The position numbers and the translations under genes were made by a program. Shown here piece after piece: positions 30,609 through 38,817 of a stretch of DNA of 55,239 nucleotides. Within the stretch, counting starts at the first letter, position 1. The number at the start of each line of letters is the position of its first letter. Below the pieces are notes generated by a model. The model saw nothing but the letters and a program-made list of their open reading frames with translations, ran no database searches and was not told the origin of the DNA. The stretch comes from DAOTXN01 sp034435435 (GTDB lineage: Bacteria > Chloroflexota > Anaerolineae > S140-20): assembly GCA_034435435.1 (NCBI GenBank), contig DAOTXN010000002.1:1-55239 (forward strand), read 5' to 3'.

Positions 30609-31292
30609 ATGGCGCCGTTATTGGGTTATCTTGTGGCCGGTTTGTTCGGTTATGTGGTGGGGGCGATCCCCTTTGGTTATCTGGTCGTCAAGCTGATCAA
30701 AGGCCAGGACATTCGCACTGTGGGCAGCGGGCGAACGGGCGGCACAAACGCTCTGCGCGCAGCTGGGCCGGTGGCTCTCATCCTCACGGCAACCGGCGAC
30801 ATCGGCAAGGGAGCAGTGGCGGCCTGGGGAGCATTTTGGTTGGGCAAGCAGTTGAACCTCGACTCGCCTGTCGTCGCTCAGGTTTTTGCCGGATTGATGG
30901 CGGTGGTGGGGCACAACTATTCTGCCTTTTTAAGTTGGAAGGGCGGAGCCGGCACCGGGCCGAACGTGGGGGTGGCAGCGGGTTTTTGGTTCCCGGCGCT
31001 GTTTATTCTGTTGCCTATGGTACCCATTTTGCTGGTTGCCACTGGCTATGCCTCGGTCACGTCGTTGACCATAGCTGGACTGGTGCCGGTTCTGTTCGCC
31101 ATCCGAGCTTTGGTCGATCAGACCCCGTGGGAATATGCGGTGTATGGCATTCTGGCGTGCACGCTGGTGGTGTGGGCGTTACGCCCCAACATCGCCCGCC
31201 TGAAAGCCGGAACCGAGCGCCTGGTCGGCCCACGGGCCAGAGCCGCGGCCCGAAAAAGTCAAAAGCTCCAGCAAGATGAAGGCCAAGCCTAA
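30609..31292 (+). CDS. plsY: Glycerol-3-phosphate acyltransferase PlsY
   Basis: A 227-residue membrane enzyme of phosphatidic acid synthesis that transfers acyl from acyl-phosphate to glycerol 3-phosphate. It shows VGAIPFGYLVVKLIKG, the GSGRTGGTNALR motif (family GSGNxGATN), GDIGKGAVAA (Lys-Gly) and VVGHNYSAFLSWKGGAGTGPN (family GHxFPxxxxFKGGKGxA). The GTGPN variant replaces the canonical KGVA and is a little unusual. About seven hydrophobic stretches. ATG at 30609 follows CAGGAGGCCTTGT. The C-terminus is basic. Confidence 0.9.
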   Translation: MAPLLGYLVAGLFGYVVGAIPFGYLVVKLIKGQDIRTVGSGRTGGTNALRAAGPVALILTATGDIGKGAVAAWGAFWLGKQLNLDSPVVAQVFAGLMAVVGHNYSAFLSWKGGAGTGPNVGVAAGFWFPALFILLPMVPILLVATGYASVTSLTIAGLVPVLFAIRALVDQTPWEYAVYGILACTLVVWALRPNIARLKAGTERLVGPRARAAARKSQKLQQDEGQA

Positions 31293-31297
31293 AAAAA

Positions 31298-31327
31298 CAG
31301 GCCCCGTAAACCGGGGCCTGTCTCTTT
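31298..31327 (+). terminator. Bidirectional intrinsic terminator
   Basis: CAGGCCCCG, loop TAAAC, CGGGGCCTG (31298-31320), with TCTCTTTT after it and AAAAAAA before it, so it can end both plsY and the liv operon arriving from the other side. Confidence 0.9.
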
Positions 31328-31349
31328 TCACGCATCAGCGCATCACGAT

Positions 31350-32063
31350 CTAGCCCTCGCCCAGGTAGGCCGCTTTGACTTGCGGATTTTGCCGCAAATC
31401 TGCGGCCGAGCCTTCCAGGGCAATCTTGCCGGTCTCTAACACATAGCCCCGGTTGGCCACCGAGAGAGCCATCAAAGCGTTTTGTTCCACCAGCAGCACC
31501 GTCGTCCCTTCCTGATTGATCTCCTGGATGGTGCGAAAGATGTCTTCCACCAAGATCGGAGCCAGACCCATCGAAGGCTCGTCCAACAAGAGCAGGTGCG
31601 GGTGAGCCATCAGCGCCCGGCCGATGGCCAACATCTGCTGCTCACCGCCGCTGAGCGTGCCGCCGAGCTGTTTGCGGCGCTCCTTGAGGCGGGGGAACAA
31701 GCTAAATACCCGCTCCATGTCGCTTTGGATGCCGGTCGCGTCGGTGCGCTGAAAAGCGCCCATCTCCAGGTTCTCTTGCACCGTCAGCCGGGAAAAGATG
31801 CGCCGCCCCTCAGGCGCTTGAGAAACCCCCATGCCTACGATCTCGTGAGCCGGCACAATGTGAATTTCTTGTCCCTGCAACGAGATTGTACCGTGCCGAG
31901 GCCGACGCAGGCCACAAATCGTGTTCAGCGTGGTGCTCTTGCCAGCGCCGTTGGCTCCGATCAAGGTCACGATTTCGCCCTGTTCTACCGTCAGCGAAAT
32001 CCCCTTGAGCGCGTGGATATTGCCGTAATACGTATGGACGTCGTGAACTTCTAGCATTGCCAT
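31350..32063 (-). CDS. livF: Branched-chain amino acid ABC transporter ATPase LivF
   Basis: A 237-residue ATPase subunit of a HAAT-type importer. It shows LEVHDVHTYYGNIHALKGIS, Walker A GANGAGKST, signature LSGGEQQMLAIGRALM, Walker B LLLLDEPSMGL and the switch His position replaced by Gln (LVEQNA), which is usual in LivF. GMGVSQAPEGRRIFSRLTVQENLEMG fits LivF of the branched-chain or related amide/urea uptake systems. GGAAAGGAG lies before the ATG. It follows livG by five bases. Confidence 0.9.
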   Translation of the reverse strand: MAMLEVHDVHTYYGNIHALKGISLTVEQGEIVTLIGANGAGKSTTLNTICGLRRPRHGTISLQGQEIHIVPAHEIVGMGVSQAPEGRRIFSRLTVQENLEMGAFQRTDATGIQSDMERVFSLFPRLKERRKQLGGTLSGGEQQMLAIGRALMAHPHLLLLDEPSMGLAPILVEDIFRTIQEINQEGTTVLLVEQNALMALSVANRGYVLETGKIALEGSAADLRQNPQVKAAYLGEG

Positions 32064-32068
32064 CGCGC

Positions 32069-32857
32069 CTACTCCTTTCCACCTATCGCCGCAGCCGCGC
32101 CACGTCCCAGATAGGCTTCAATCACCCTGGGATTGCTCTGGATTTCGGCAGGCGTCCCTTCGGCGATTTTGACGCCATAGTCCAGGACCGAGATCTGTTC
32201 CGAGATGGTCATCACGACCTTCATATCGTGCTCGATCAGCAGAATCGTGATGCCCAGCTCGTCGCGCAGGCGGCGGATAAAATCGATCATCTCGACGGTT
32301 TCGGCCGGGTTCATGCCCGCCGTCGGCTCGTCCAGCAGCAGTAGCTTGGGCTGGCTGGCCAGCGCGCGGGCCACCTCCAACCGACGCTGGTCGCCGTAGG
32401 GCAGGTTTTTAGCCAGCAGGTCGCCCTTGCCGCTCAGGCCCACAAAGTCCAATAGTCGCTTGGCTTCGACCAGCGCCTGGGCTTCTTCCCGACGTTGAGC
32501 GGGTGGGGTAAACACGGCGCCCAACCAGCCGGCTTTGAGGCGCGGGTGTTGGCCGACCAGGATGTTTTCAAGCGCCGTCAGGTTGGCGAACAGACGGATG
32601 TTCTGATAGGTGCGCGAGATGCCCGAGCGTGTGATGCGGTCGGTAGACAGACCATCAATCGGCTGGCCGTTAAAGACGATGCTGCCCTCTTCGTGCCGGT
32701 AAAAACCGGTGATACAGTTGAAAAAGGTCGTCTTGCCCGCGCCATTGGGACCAATGATAGCCGAAATAGACCGCTCGGGAATCTCTACGTCGAATTGGTT
32801 GACGGCGGTGAGGCCGCCAAAGTGTTTGCTGACTTGAGTCGCTGTGAGAATCGCCAT
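32069..32857 (-). CDS. livG: Branched-chain amino acid ABC transporter ATPase LivG
   Basis: A 262-residue ATPase, partner of LivF. It shows KHFGGLTAVNQFDVEI, Walker A GPNGAGKTTFFNCITGFY, the LivG-specific ISRTYQNIRLFANLTALENI, signature NLPYGDQRRLEVARALA, Walker B LLLLDEPTAGMNPAET and the switch His in LIEHDMKVV. ATG at 32857 follows AGGAGGCACACCC; the frame extends further upstream into livM but that part is not used. Confidence 0.92.
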   Translation of the reverse strand: MAILTATQVSKHFGGLTAVNQFDVEIPERSISAIIGPNGAGKTTFFNCITGFYRHEEGSIVFNGQPIDGLSTDRITRSGISRTYQNIRLFANLTALENILVGQHPRLKAGWLGAVFTPPAQRREEAQALVEAKRLLDFVGLSGKGDLLAKNLPYGDQRRLEVARALASQPKLLLLDEPTAGMNPAETVEMIDFIRRLRDELGITILLIEHDMKVVMTISEQISVLDYGVKIAEGTPAEIQSNPRVIEAYLGRGAAAAIGGKE

Positions 32858-32868
32858 GGGTGTGCCTC

Positions 32869-34737
32869 CTAATCCACCGCCGCGCCTTCGATCGCTTCTT
32901 CTTCGTTTTCTGCGGCGTGCAGCTCGCGCCGGCGCGTGGCTTCGGGCCACAGGCCCTCGGGGCGGGCCAGCATCATCACGACCAGCGTCGCGCCGTAGAA
33001 CAAGAATCTATACTCCTCCAGCTCGCTGAACACTTCAGGCAGGCCCACCATAAAGAGCGAGCCGACGATGACACCCGGTAGGCTGCCCATCCCGCCCACG
33101 ATGATCAGGCTAAGGACGTTGATCGAAACGATCAGGTTGAAACTGTGGGGAAAGACAGAGCCAATCTGGCTGGCGAAAATGGCCCCGGCGGCCCCGGCGA
33201 ACGCAGCGCCGGTGGCAAAAGCCAGCAACTTGGTCGCTACCAGATTGATGCCCATAGCCTCGGCCACATCTTCGTCCTCGCGCACGGCCATCCAGGCTCG
33301 CCCCAGGCGCGAATCGCGCAAGCGCCAGGAGATAAACAGCGCCAGGACGCACCCGGCTATGATCAAATAGTAGAGAGCCTGAAACGAGACCAGTTCCTTG
33401 CCAAATACAGAGGGGCGGGGGATACTAAGAACGCCCTGCGCACCGCCGATGAAGGGACGGAACCAGTTCGAGATAGCCAGCACGCGGATGATCTCGCCAA
33501 AACCCAGTGTGACGATGGCCAGATAATCGCCGCGCATGTTCAACACCGGCACACCTAGAACCAGGCCCGCCAAGACAGACACGCCGATGGCAATGGGTAG
33601 TGCAAGCCAGAAGGATAGCTCGGCGCCACCCAGGGCGCCCGTGGTCGTTAACACACCTATGGCGTACGCGCCGATGGCAAAAAAGGCCACGTAACCCAGG
33701 TCGAGCAAGCCCGAAAAACCCACCACGATATTCAGGCCCAGCCCCATCAGAATGTACAGTCCAACTTTGTCGATGACGTTGGTCAAATAGTCGCGCATGT
33801 AGAATGGCATAATCAGGATGAGGATGAGCGCACAGATAGTAAGCAGCAGGCGCTTTTTGGGTAGAAAATACGCCGCCAGCCCCCCCACGGCCAGAAAAAC
33901 CACGGCCGCGCTCAGCAAAGTCAATCCCTTGGGCGGAAAGAACACCGAAATAACACTTTCCAGGGCGCCAGAGGCATCGCGCAGCTCGCGCAGCAGGTCT
34001 ACAAGTAGCACGCCAGTTGCGCCGGTCAGCAACGCTGTGCGCAGCCGGTCGCGCCCATCTTTTGGGAGCAACAGCCAGGCGGCGGTCAGGCTGCCAAACA
34101 AGACAAATAACGTGGCAGCTCCCTTTTGAGTCAAGCCACTTGAGGCAAAGAGAAAGCTGGACATGGATGTAAGAAACCGCCGCCCTGAAAAGACTACGCG
34201 CAAGATGTCGCGCAGCAAACCTATCAAGATCACCGCCGCCAATCCTGCGAGCATGGCATTGCGCAACCAGGCGGGGACCAGACACAAGATACCTCCCACC
34301 GTGCTCACCGCGACGCCGGCCAGCAACAGCAGCAGCAGGCCCTGGGCCATCTCTTTTTCGAATCGCAACAGGTCGATCAATTGCGGCGAGGCGTTGATCA
34401 GCACGGAGCGCAGCCTTTCTCCGTCACCGACGACCACCAGCAAGGCTAGCACCCCGCCGGTGAGCAGTCCGGTCAGCGCCACTCCCACAAACGTTTGCGC
34501 AATCCGCCGGCCATCTAGCGTCTCGGGCGCGGCCCGTCGCACCGTCATGTAACCCATACCGAGGGTGGTCAGCATCAGCATCGCGTGGCCAAAAGCGATC
34601 ACACCGCCGATGATATAGCGCTCGCCAAAGGTTTGAACCAACCCCACCAGACAGAGATATACAGTAATGACCCCGCCGAGCAACCCCAGCTTGACGGCGA
34701 CGGCCCAGTCAACGGATTGTCTTTCGTGTATTTTCAT
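32869..34737 (-). CDS. livM: Branched-chain amino acid ABC permease LivM with long N-terminal extension
   Basis: A 622-residue membrane permease, whereas LivM is usually 300-430. The C-terminal about 330 residues are LivM proper: GLNIVVGFSGLLDLGYVAFF, MRGDYLAIVTLGFGEIIRVL, RAWMAVREDEDVAEAMGINL (EAA loop) and SLIIVGGMGSLPGVIVGSL. The N-terminal about 290 residues have about eight hydrophobic segments, LLGGVITVYLCLVGLVQTFG being the first, of no recognised family. The protein ends in a charged EENEEE-like tail (AENEEEAIEGAAVD). It lies 14 bases after livH. Confidence 0.88.
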   Translation of the reverse strand: MKIHERQSVDWAVAVKLGLLGGVITVYLCLVGLVQTFGERYIIGGVIAFGHAMLMLTTLGMGYMTVRRAAPETLDGRRIAQTFVGVALTGLLTGGVLALLVVVGDGERLRSVLINASPQLIDLLRFEKEMAQGLLLLLLAGVAVSTVGGILCLVPAWLRNAMLAGLAAVILIGLLRDILRVVFSGRRFLTSMSSFLFASSGLTQKGAATLFVLFGSLTAAWLLLPKDGRDRLRTALLTGATGVLLVDLLRELRDASGALESVISVFFPPKGLTLLSAAVVFLAVGGLAAYFLPKKRLLLTICALILILIMPFYMRDYLTNVIDKVGLYILMGLGLNIVVGFSGLLDLGYVAFFAIGAYAIGVLTTTGALGGAELSFWLALPIAIGVSVLAGLVLGVPVLNMRGDYLAIVTLGFGEIIRVLAISNWFRPFIGGAQGVLSIPRPSVFGKELVSFQALYYLIIAGCVLALFISWRLRDSRLGRAWMAVREDEDVAEAMGINLVATKLLAFATGAAFAGAAGAIFASQIGSVFPHSFNLIVSINVLSLIIVGGMGSLPGVIVGSLFMVGLPEVFSELEEYRFLFYGATLVVMMLARPEGLWPEATRRRELHAAENEEEAIEGAAVD

Positions 34738-34751
34738 CTCTGCGCCTCCGG

Positions 34752-35828
34752 TTAAGCTTTCTTTTGAGCGAGCCGCTCACCCAGGATGCCCGACGGTCGG
34801 AAAATGAGCACCAATACCAGCAAGGTAAAAGCGATCACGTCTTTGAGCTGGTTCACGGCCGGGATACCCAGTCCCTCCAGGAAAAGATTGGGGCCTAGCG
34901 ATTCGAAAATGCCCAGGAACATCCCGCCCAACATCGCGCCGGGGATGTTGCCGATGCCGCCCAGCACCGCCGACGTGAAGGCTTTGATGCCGGGCACAAA
35001 GCCCATAAAGAACTGAACTTGCTTAAACAGCAAGGCATACATCACCCCAGCGGCCCCGGCCAGCGCCGCGCCGACAATGAAGGTGATGACAATGACCCGG
35101 TCCACATTGACCCCCATCAACGCGGCCACATCTTTGTCTTCAGACACAGCGCGCATGGCCTTGCCAGTTTTGGTCCGGTAGACGAGCCACGACAACCCCA
35201 CCATCAAAAGCACCGCCGAGACAATCACGACGGCCTGAGTCTTGAGCAATTGAATGCCCAAAAACGACAGGTCGCCCTTGAGCATTGCTACATCGGGATA
35301 GGTCTTGATGCCTGAGCCATACAGACCGCGGAAGGTATACTGCAAAAAGAACGAAGCGCCGATGGCCGTGATCAACGGCACGAGGCGTGGGGCGCGTCGC
35401 AGCGGGCGGTAAGCCACGCGTTCCAAAATGACGGCGACGATGACCGACGTGATCATTGCCGCCAACAGCACGACGGCCAGCGCCATCAAATCCTTGAGAT
35501 TAAAGCCAGGTTCCTTAAAATAGTCCCTTTCGAAAAAGGCCTCGGCGACAAAATAAGCGGTGAATGCGCCGCTCATAAAAACCTCGCCGTGGGCAAAGTT
35601 GACGATGAACAAGACGCCGTATACCAGCGTATACCCCAGGGCGATGAGCGCATAGACGCTCCCTTGGGCCAGTCCAAACACGAAAAAGTCAATCCATTGT
35701 TCGCCGGTATAGCGGCCAGAGACCAGCGTGGCAATCGAGCCATAGATCACTGCCCCGAGGATCGAGGCTCCAATCAGCCACATAAAGAGATCGGTGCCGG
35801 AGACGTTTCTGAACAGACGTTGGCGCAT
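34752..35828 (-). CDS. livH: Branched-chain amino acid ABC permease LivH
   Basis: A 358-residue permease. LivH features are FGLAQGSVYALIALGYTLVY, IVNFAHGEVFMSGAFTAYFV, YRTKTGKAMRAVSEDKDVAA followed by LMGVNVDRVI (the EAA loop), and VLGGIGNIPGAMLGGMFLGI. A region of about 40 residues before the first helix is poorly conserved. ATG at 35828 (MRQRLFRN) follows GGAGTGAGAAA; the frame is open further but overlaps the leader. No periplasmic binding protein gene lies in the window, so the substrate, leucine-type amino acids or an amide or urea, is not fixed. Confidence 0.9.
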   Translation of the reverse strand: MRQRLFRNVSGTDLFMWLIGASILGAVIYGSIATLVSGRYTGEQWIDFFVFGLAQGSVYALIALGYTLVYGVLFIVNFAHGEVFMSGAFTAYFVAEAFFERDYFKEPGFNLKDLMALAVVLLAAMITSVIVAVILERVAYRPLRRAPRLVPLITAIGASFFLQYTFRGLYGSGIKTYPDVAMLKGDLSFLGIQLLKTQAVVIVSAVLLMVGLSWLVYRTKTGKAMRAVSEDKDVAALMGVNVDRVIVITFIVGAALAGAAGVMYALLFKQVQFFMGFVPGIKAFTSAVLGGIGNIPGAMLGGMFLGIFESLGPNLFLEGLGIPAVNQLKDVIAFTLLVLVLIFRPSGILGERLAQKKA

Positions 35829-35959
35829 TTTCTCACTCCGCTTGATGATGTGAGGGCGAGTCGAATGACTCATTCTGAATCTCGATATTGAACCCAGAGA
35901 AACCGGCGCATTCGCGTAGGGCAAGCGAATAAGCATCAGACTCCAGGCTCCCAAAGCGC

Positions 35960-36118
35960 TTAATCGTCTTCGATGATGCTACCCCCTTTCAGGGCCAGAT
36001 CTTGCTTAGCCCAAACGACTTCATTTTTAGTCGAGACCAAAGGGAAAACAACCACCAGGTTTTCAGATGGGTTCGTCGGTTGATATGGTTGAGCGTCTAA
36101 CTCAAACCCAAGTTGCAT
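35960..36118 (-). CDS. Hypothetical 52-residue protein in the liv leader
   Basis: A small frame on the minus strand between the liv promoter and livH. It reads MQLGFELDAQPYQPTNPSEN, then LVVVFPLVSTKNEVVWAKQD, then LALKGGSIIEDD. The composition is protein-like (alternating hydrophobic and charged residues, as in a beta sheet) and unlike a chance frame. Start ATG at 36118 (or GTG at 36121); a weak CAGGG lies upstream, and an in-frame TAA 17 codons before the ATG limits the start. It is either a real small gene or the surviving end of a longer one. Base composition is more AT-rich than the liv genes. Confidence 0.4.
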   Translation of the reverse strand: MQLGFELDAQPYQPTNPSENLVVVFPLVSTKNEVVWAKQDLALKGGSIIEDD

Positions 36119-36187
36119 CACAAAACCCTGGTTGCGGATATTTGAGCACGGGGCTTACCTGACGTTGCCATGCACAAACCAAGCCCG

Positions 36188-36216
36188 ATTTTAGCAAAGC
36201 TCAGGTTTTTTGTCAA
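36188..36216 (-). promoter_or_regulatory. Promoter of the liv operon
   Basis: Minus strand TTGACA (36211-36216), 17 bases, TAAAAT (36188-36193). A strong match. The leader to livH is about 350 bases and contains the small frame at 35960-36118. Confidence 0.7.
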
Positions 36217-36254
36217 CTGGGGTTTTGCTCAGTGCTCAAGATCCGCGAGCCAGC

Positions 36255-36284
36255 TTGACAAATGACACCAGCCCGAACTACAAT
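36255..36284 (+). promoter_or_regulatory. Promoter of the lipase gene
   Basis: TTGACA (36255-36260), 18 bases, TACAAT (36279-36284). The inverted-repeat element starts six bases later, so it is transcribed in the leader of the lipase mRNA. Confidence 0.7.
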
Positions 36285-36289
36285 AAAGA

Positions 36290-36406
36290 CTAGCAGCCCG
36301 TCGGAGAACCCTGTAATATAGGGCCTTGCGCCCGTTTTTTGCTCGTTTTGCGCCCATTTTGGACGCCCACAAGAGGCTAAATTACATCTCTCCGACAAGC
36401 TGCTAG
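36290..36406. repeat. MITE-like element with CTAGCAGC termini
   Basis: A 117-base element. The ends CTAGCAGCCCGTCGGAGA (36290-36307) and TCTCCGACAAGCTGCTAG (36389-36406) are inverted repeats with two mismatches in 18. The inside has smaller stems such as CCCT...AGGG and GGGC...GCCC and no gene. It lies between the promoter at 36255 and the lipase GTG, 40 bases before it. A non-autonomous insertion derived from a DNA transposon is the likely origin; the parent element is not in view. Confidence 0.65.
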
Positions 36407-36445
36407 ATGATTGCTACACGTCTTGTTCAATATCAGGAGTGCACA

Positions 36446-37279
36446 GTGAACCACTATGAAAGCTCTTTCAAAGGTCTCCAAGACCTCGTCATTTATTACC
36501 AGGCCTGGCTGCCCGACATCGATCCAGTCGCCGTGCTGCTGATCGTACACGGATTGGCCGAGCATGGCGGGCGCTATACCAACGTAGTGAACCACTTGAT
36601 TCCAAAAAGCTACGCGGTCTACGCACCCGACCACCGTGGGCACGGACGCTCGCAAGGCCGGCGTGTGTATGTGGACCATTTCACCGATTATTTGGACGAT
36701 TTGAAAACCTTTTTCGACCTGGTGCGCGCCCAGCACCCCACCAAAAAAATCTTCCTCCTCGGCCACAGCATGGGCGGAGCCATCGCCCTGTCCTACGCGC
36801 TGCGCCACCAGGACGAGCTGGACGGTCTCGTTCTTTCGGGCGCGAGTATCAAAATCGGCGCCGGTATCTCGCCGGCCATCATCGCCATCGGCAGACTTGT
36901 GTCGGCGCTGCTGCCCAAAATGGGCCTGGTCATGCTTGATTCTTCTGCCATCAGCCGCGACCCGGAAATCGTGCGAGCATACGACACTGATCCCCTGGTC
37001 TACCGGGGCAAGGTGACAGCCCGGTTGGGCGCCGAACTCGTCCAGACCATGCAACGCTTTCCACAAGAGGTAACACAATTACGTCTGCCGGTCCTCACAA
37101 TGCATGGCGGGGCCGACCAGTTGACCGACCCACAGGGTAGCCGGTGGTTGTATGAAGCCGCAGGGTCCGCAGACAAAACGGTGCACGTCTACGAAGGCTA
37201 TTACCACGAAATCTTTAACGACATCGGCAAAGAACAAGTCCTGGCCGATATGGAGAATTGGCTGACCGCCCATCTCTAA
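36446..37279 (+). CDS. Alpha/beta hydrolase (monoacylglycerol lipase/lysophospholipase-like)
   Basis: A 277-residue serine hydrolase. VLLIVHGLAEHGGRY is the oxyanion motif, IFLLGHSMGGAIAL the nucleophile elbow, Asp in MHGGADQLTDP the acid, and His in YYHEIFND the general base. The layout DHRGHGRSQGRR and the cap are those of monoacylglycerol lipase and PldB. GTG at 36446 is chosen because AGGAG stands six bases before it; an ATG at 36407 inside the upstream repeat has no ribosome binding site. It should release fatty acids from monoglycerides or lysolipids. Confidence 0.9.
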   Translation: MNHYESSFKGLQDLVIYYQAWLPDIDPVAVLLIVHGLAEHGGRYTNVVNHLIPKSYAVYAPDHRGHGRSQGRRVYVDHFTDYLDDLKTFFDLVRAQHPTKKIFLLGHSMGGAIALSYALRHQDELDGLVLSGASIKIGAGISPAIIAIGRLVSALLPKMGLVMLDSSAISRDPEIVRAYDTDPLVYRGKVTARLGAELVQTMQRFPQEVTQLRLPVLTMHGGADQLTDPQGSRWLYEAAGSADKTVHVYEGYYHEIFNDIGKEQVLADMENWLTAHL

Positions 37280-37404
37280 TCTACGGCGCCTAACGTCATG
37301 CATCACGGCGAAACAGCAGTCGCTGATATCGTTTCGGTTGTCTGCTCTCACTCCGCGCAGACCACAGCCCACTCGCGAGTAAGCACACAAATCAGTCCAA
37401 TATC

Positions 37405-37433
37405 TTGACAAAACCTGTTCGGGCAACTATACT
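37405..37433 (+). promoter_or_regulatory. Promoter of the CarH-like gene
   Basis: TTGACA (37405-37410), 17 bases, TATACT (37428-37433), 53 bases before the GTG start. CarH proteins bind across such elements, so self-repression is possible, but I see no clear repeat operator. Confidence 0.65.
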
Positions 37434-37486
37434 TCCGTCCAGATTGAAGAGATGGATGCGCTCGACCGCATCGGCAAAGGAGAAAA

Positions 37487-38806
37487 GTGGCCGCAACCGA
37501 ACAAATCCCGACTTTTAATCTCAAAGCCGTAATCCAAGAAACAGGTCTCAAGCCCGACACCTTACGAGCCTGGGAACGGCGCTATGGTTTGCCTCAGCCC
37601 GAACGCACGCCAGGGAGACATCGCCTCTACTCACAACGAGATATTGACACGCTCAAATGGCTGGTGGCCCGTCAAGAAGAAGGATTGAGCATCAGTCGAG
37701 CGGTCGCCTTGTGGCGCGGGCTGGAAAACAATGGGCAAGACCCGCTTTTGGCATCCGGCTATACTATCCACAAATTAGCCAGTACGCCGACCTTTGTCCC
37801 GCAAGGAGATGCCATCGCTGAGCTGCGCCAGGCCTGGATGTCGGCGTGTCTGGCCTTTGACGAGCGCAGGGCCGAGCAGGTTTTATCTCAGGCCTTTGCA
37901 TTACATACATCAGAGACGGTCTGCTTTGAAATTCTACTCAAAGTCCTGGCGCAGATCGGCCAGGACTGGTATCGCGGTCAGGCCACTGTTCAGCAGGAAC
38001 ACTTTACGTCCGAAATGGCGATGCGTCGCCTGGAGGCGATGATTGTCGCTGCGCCGGCCCCCACTCGCGCCGGTCGGATTTTGGTGGGCTGTGCGCCTGA
38101 AGACGAGCACACGTTTGTCCCGCTCTTGCTCACGTTTTTACTCCGGCAGCGTGGCCGAGACGTGGTCTATCTGGGCGCGCGCGTGCCCGTGCAACGTCTG
38201 TCGGCTACCGTCTCGGCCATCGGCCCACAACTCGTGATTCTGACCGCCCAGCAACTGGACACAGCAGCCACACTCCTGGACGCCGCGCAGGCGGTAATAC
38301 AGGAACAGACGCCGTTTGCCTTTGGCGGCCGTGTGTTCAACCTGACGCCAGAGCTGGCGGGGCGCATTCCCGGCCATTTCCTGGGCCAGCGCCTCGAGGA
38401 AGGCCCACAGAACGTGGAGCAGATTCTCACGTCTGCGCGGCCATCACCTGCCATCCCCCAACTTTCCGAAACCTACCGGCAAGCATGGGTCAATTTCGAG
38501 GAATGTCAGGCGCTGCTTGAGGCAGAGGCGTCGAACCAGATGGAAAAGTCCAAGATTACCCTCGCTCACCTCGCCATTGCCAATCAAATGCTCGCACGCA
38601 ACATCTGCGCGGCGCTCAAATTGGGCGATATGGATTTCCTGTCCCCCGATATTGAGTGGATACAAGGTCTGCTGGACAACTATCAAATCCCCCGCGATTT
38701 GTTGGGCGCGTACCTGCGCGCCTATCTGCGAGCGGCTCAAATCTACCTGGACGAGCGTGGTCGAGTGATTATCGAGTGGTTGAATCGAATGGTTGAAAAC
38801 GGATAA
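37487..38806 (+). CDS. CarH-like MerR-family B12 photoreceptor regulator with C-terminal extension
   Basis: A 439-residue regulator. The N-terminal MerR helix-turn-helix is FNLKAVIQETGLKPDTLRAW then ERRYGLPQPERTPGRHRLYS (about 10-80). The helical B12-binding domain (about 110-190) has Trp161, Glu171 and His172 (DWYRGQATVQQEHFTSEM), with the same spacing as the light-sensing Trp, Glu and His of Thermus CarH. The Rossmann B12 domain (about 195-320) has GCAPEDEHTFVPLL with His208 as the lower ligand. These features suggest adenosylcobalamin-based light sensing. CarH is about 300 residues; the last about 120 here are an extra helical domain. The start is GTG after AAAGGAGAAAA. The target operon is probably adjacent. 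Confidence 0.85.
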   Translation: MAATEQIPTFNLKAVIQETGLKPDTLRAWERRYGLPQPERTPGRHRLYSQRDIDTLKWLVARQEEGLSISRAVALWRGLENNGQDPLLASGYTIHKLASTPTFVPQGDAIAELRQAWMSACLAFDERRAEQVLSQAFALHTSETVCFEILLKVLAQIGQDWYRGQATVQQEHFTSEMAMRRLEAMIVAAPAPTRAGRILVGCAPEDEHTFVPLLLTFLLRQRGRDVVYLGARVPVQRLSATVSAIGPQLVILTAQQLDTAATLLDAAQAVIQEQTPFAFGGRVFNLTPELAGRIPGHFLGQRLEEGPQNVEQILTSARPSPAIPQLSETYRQAWVNFEECQALLEAEASNQMEKSKITLAHLAIANQMLARNICAALKLGDMDFLSPDIEWIQGLLDNYQIPRDLLGAYLRAYLRAAQIYLDERGRVIIEWLNRMVENG

Positions 38807-38817
38807 AGGAGCACAAG

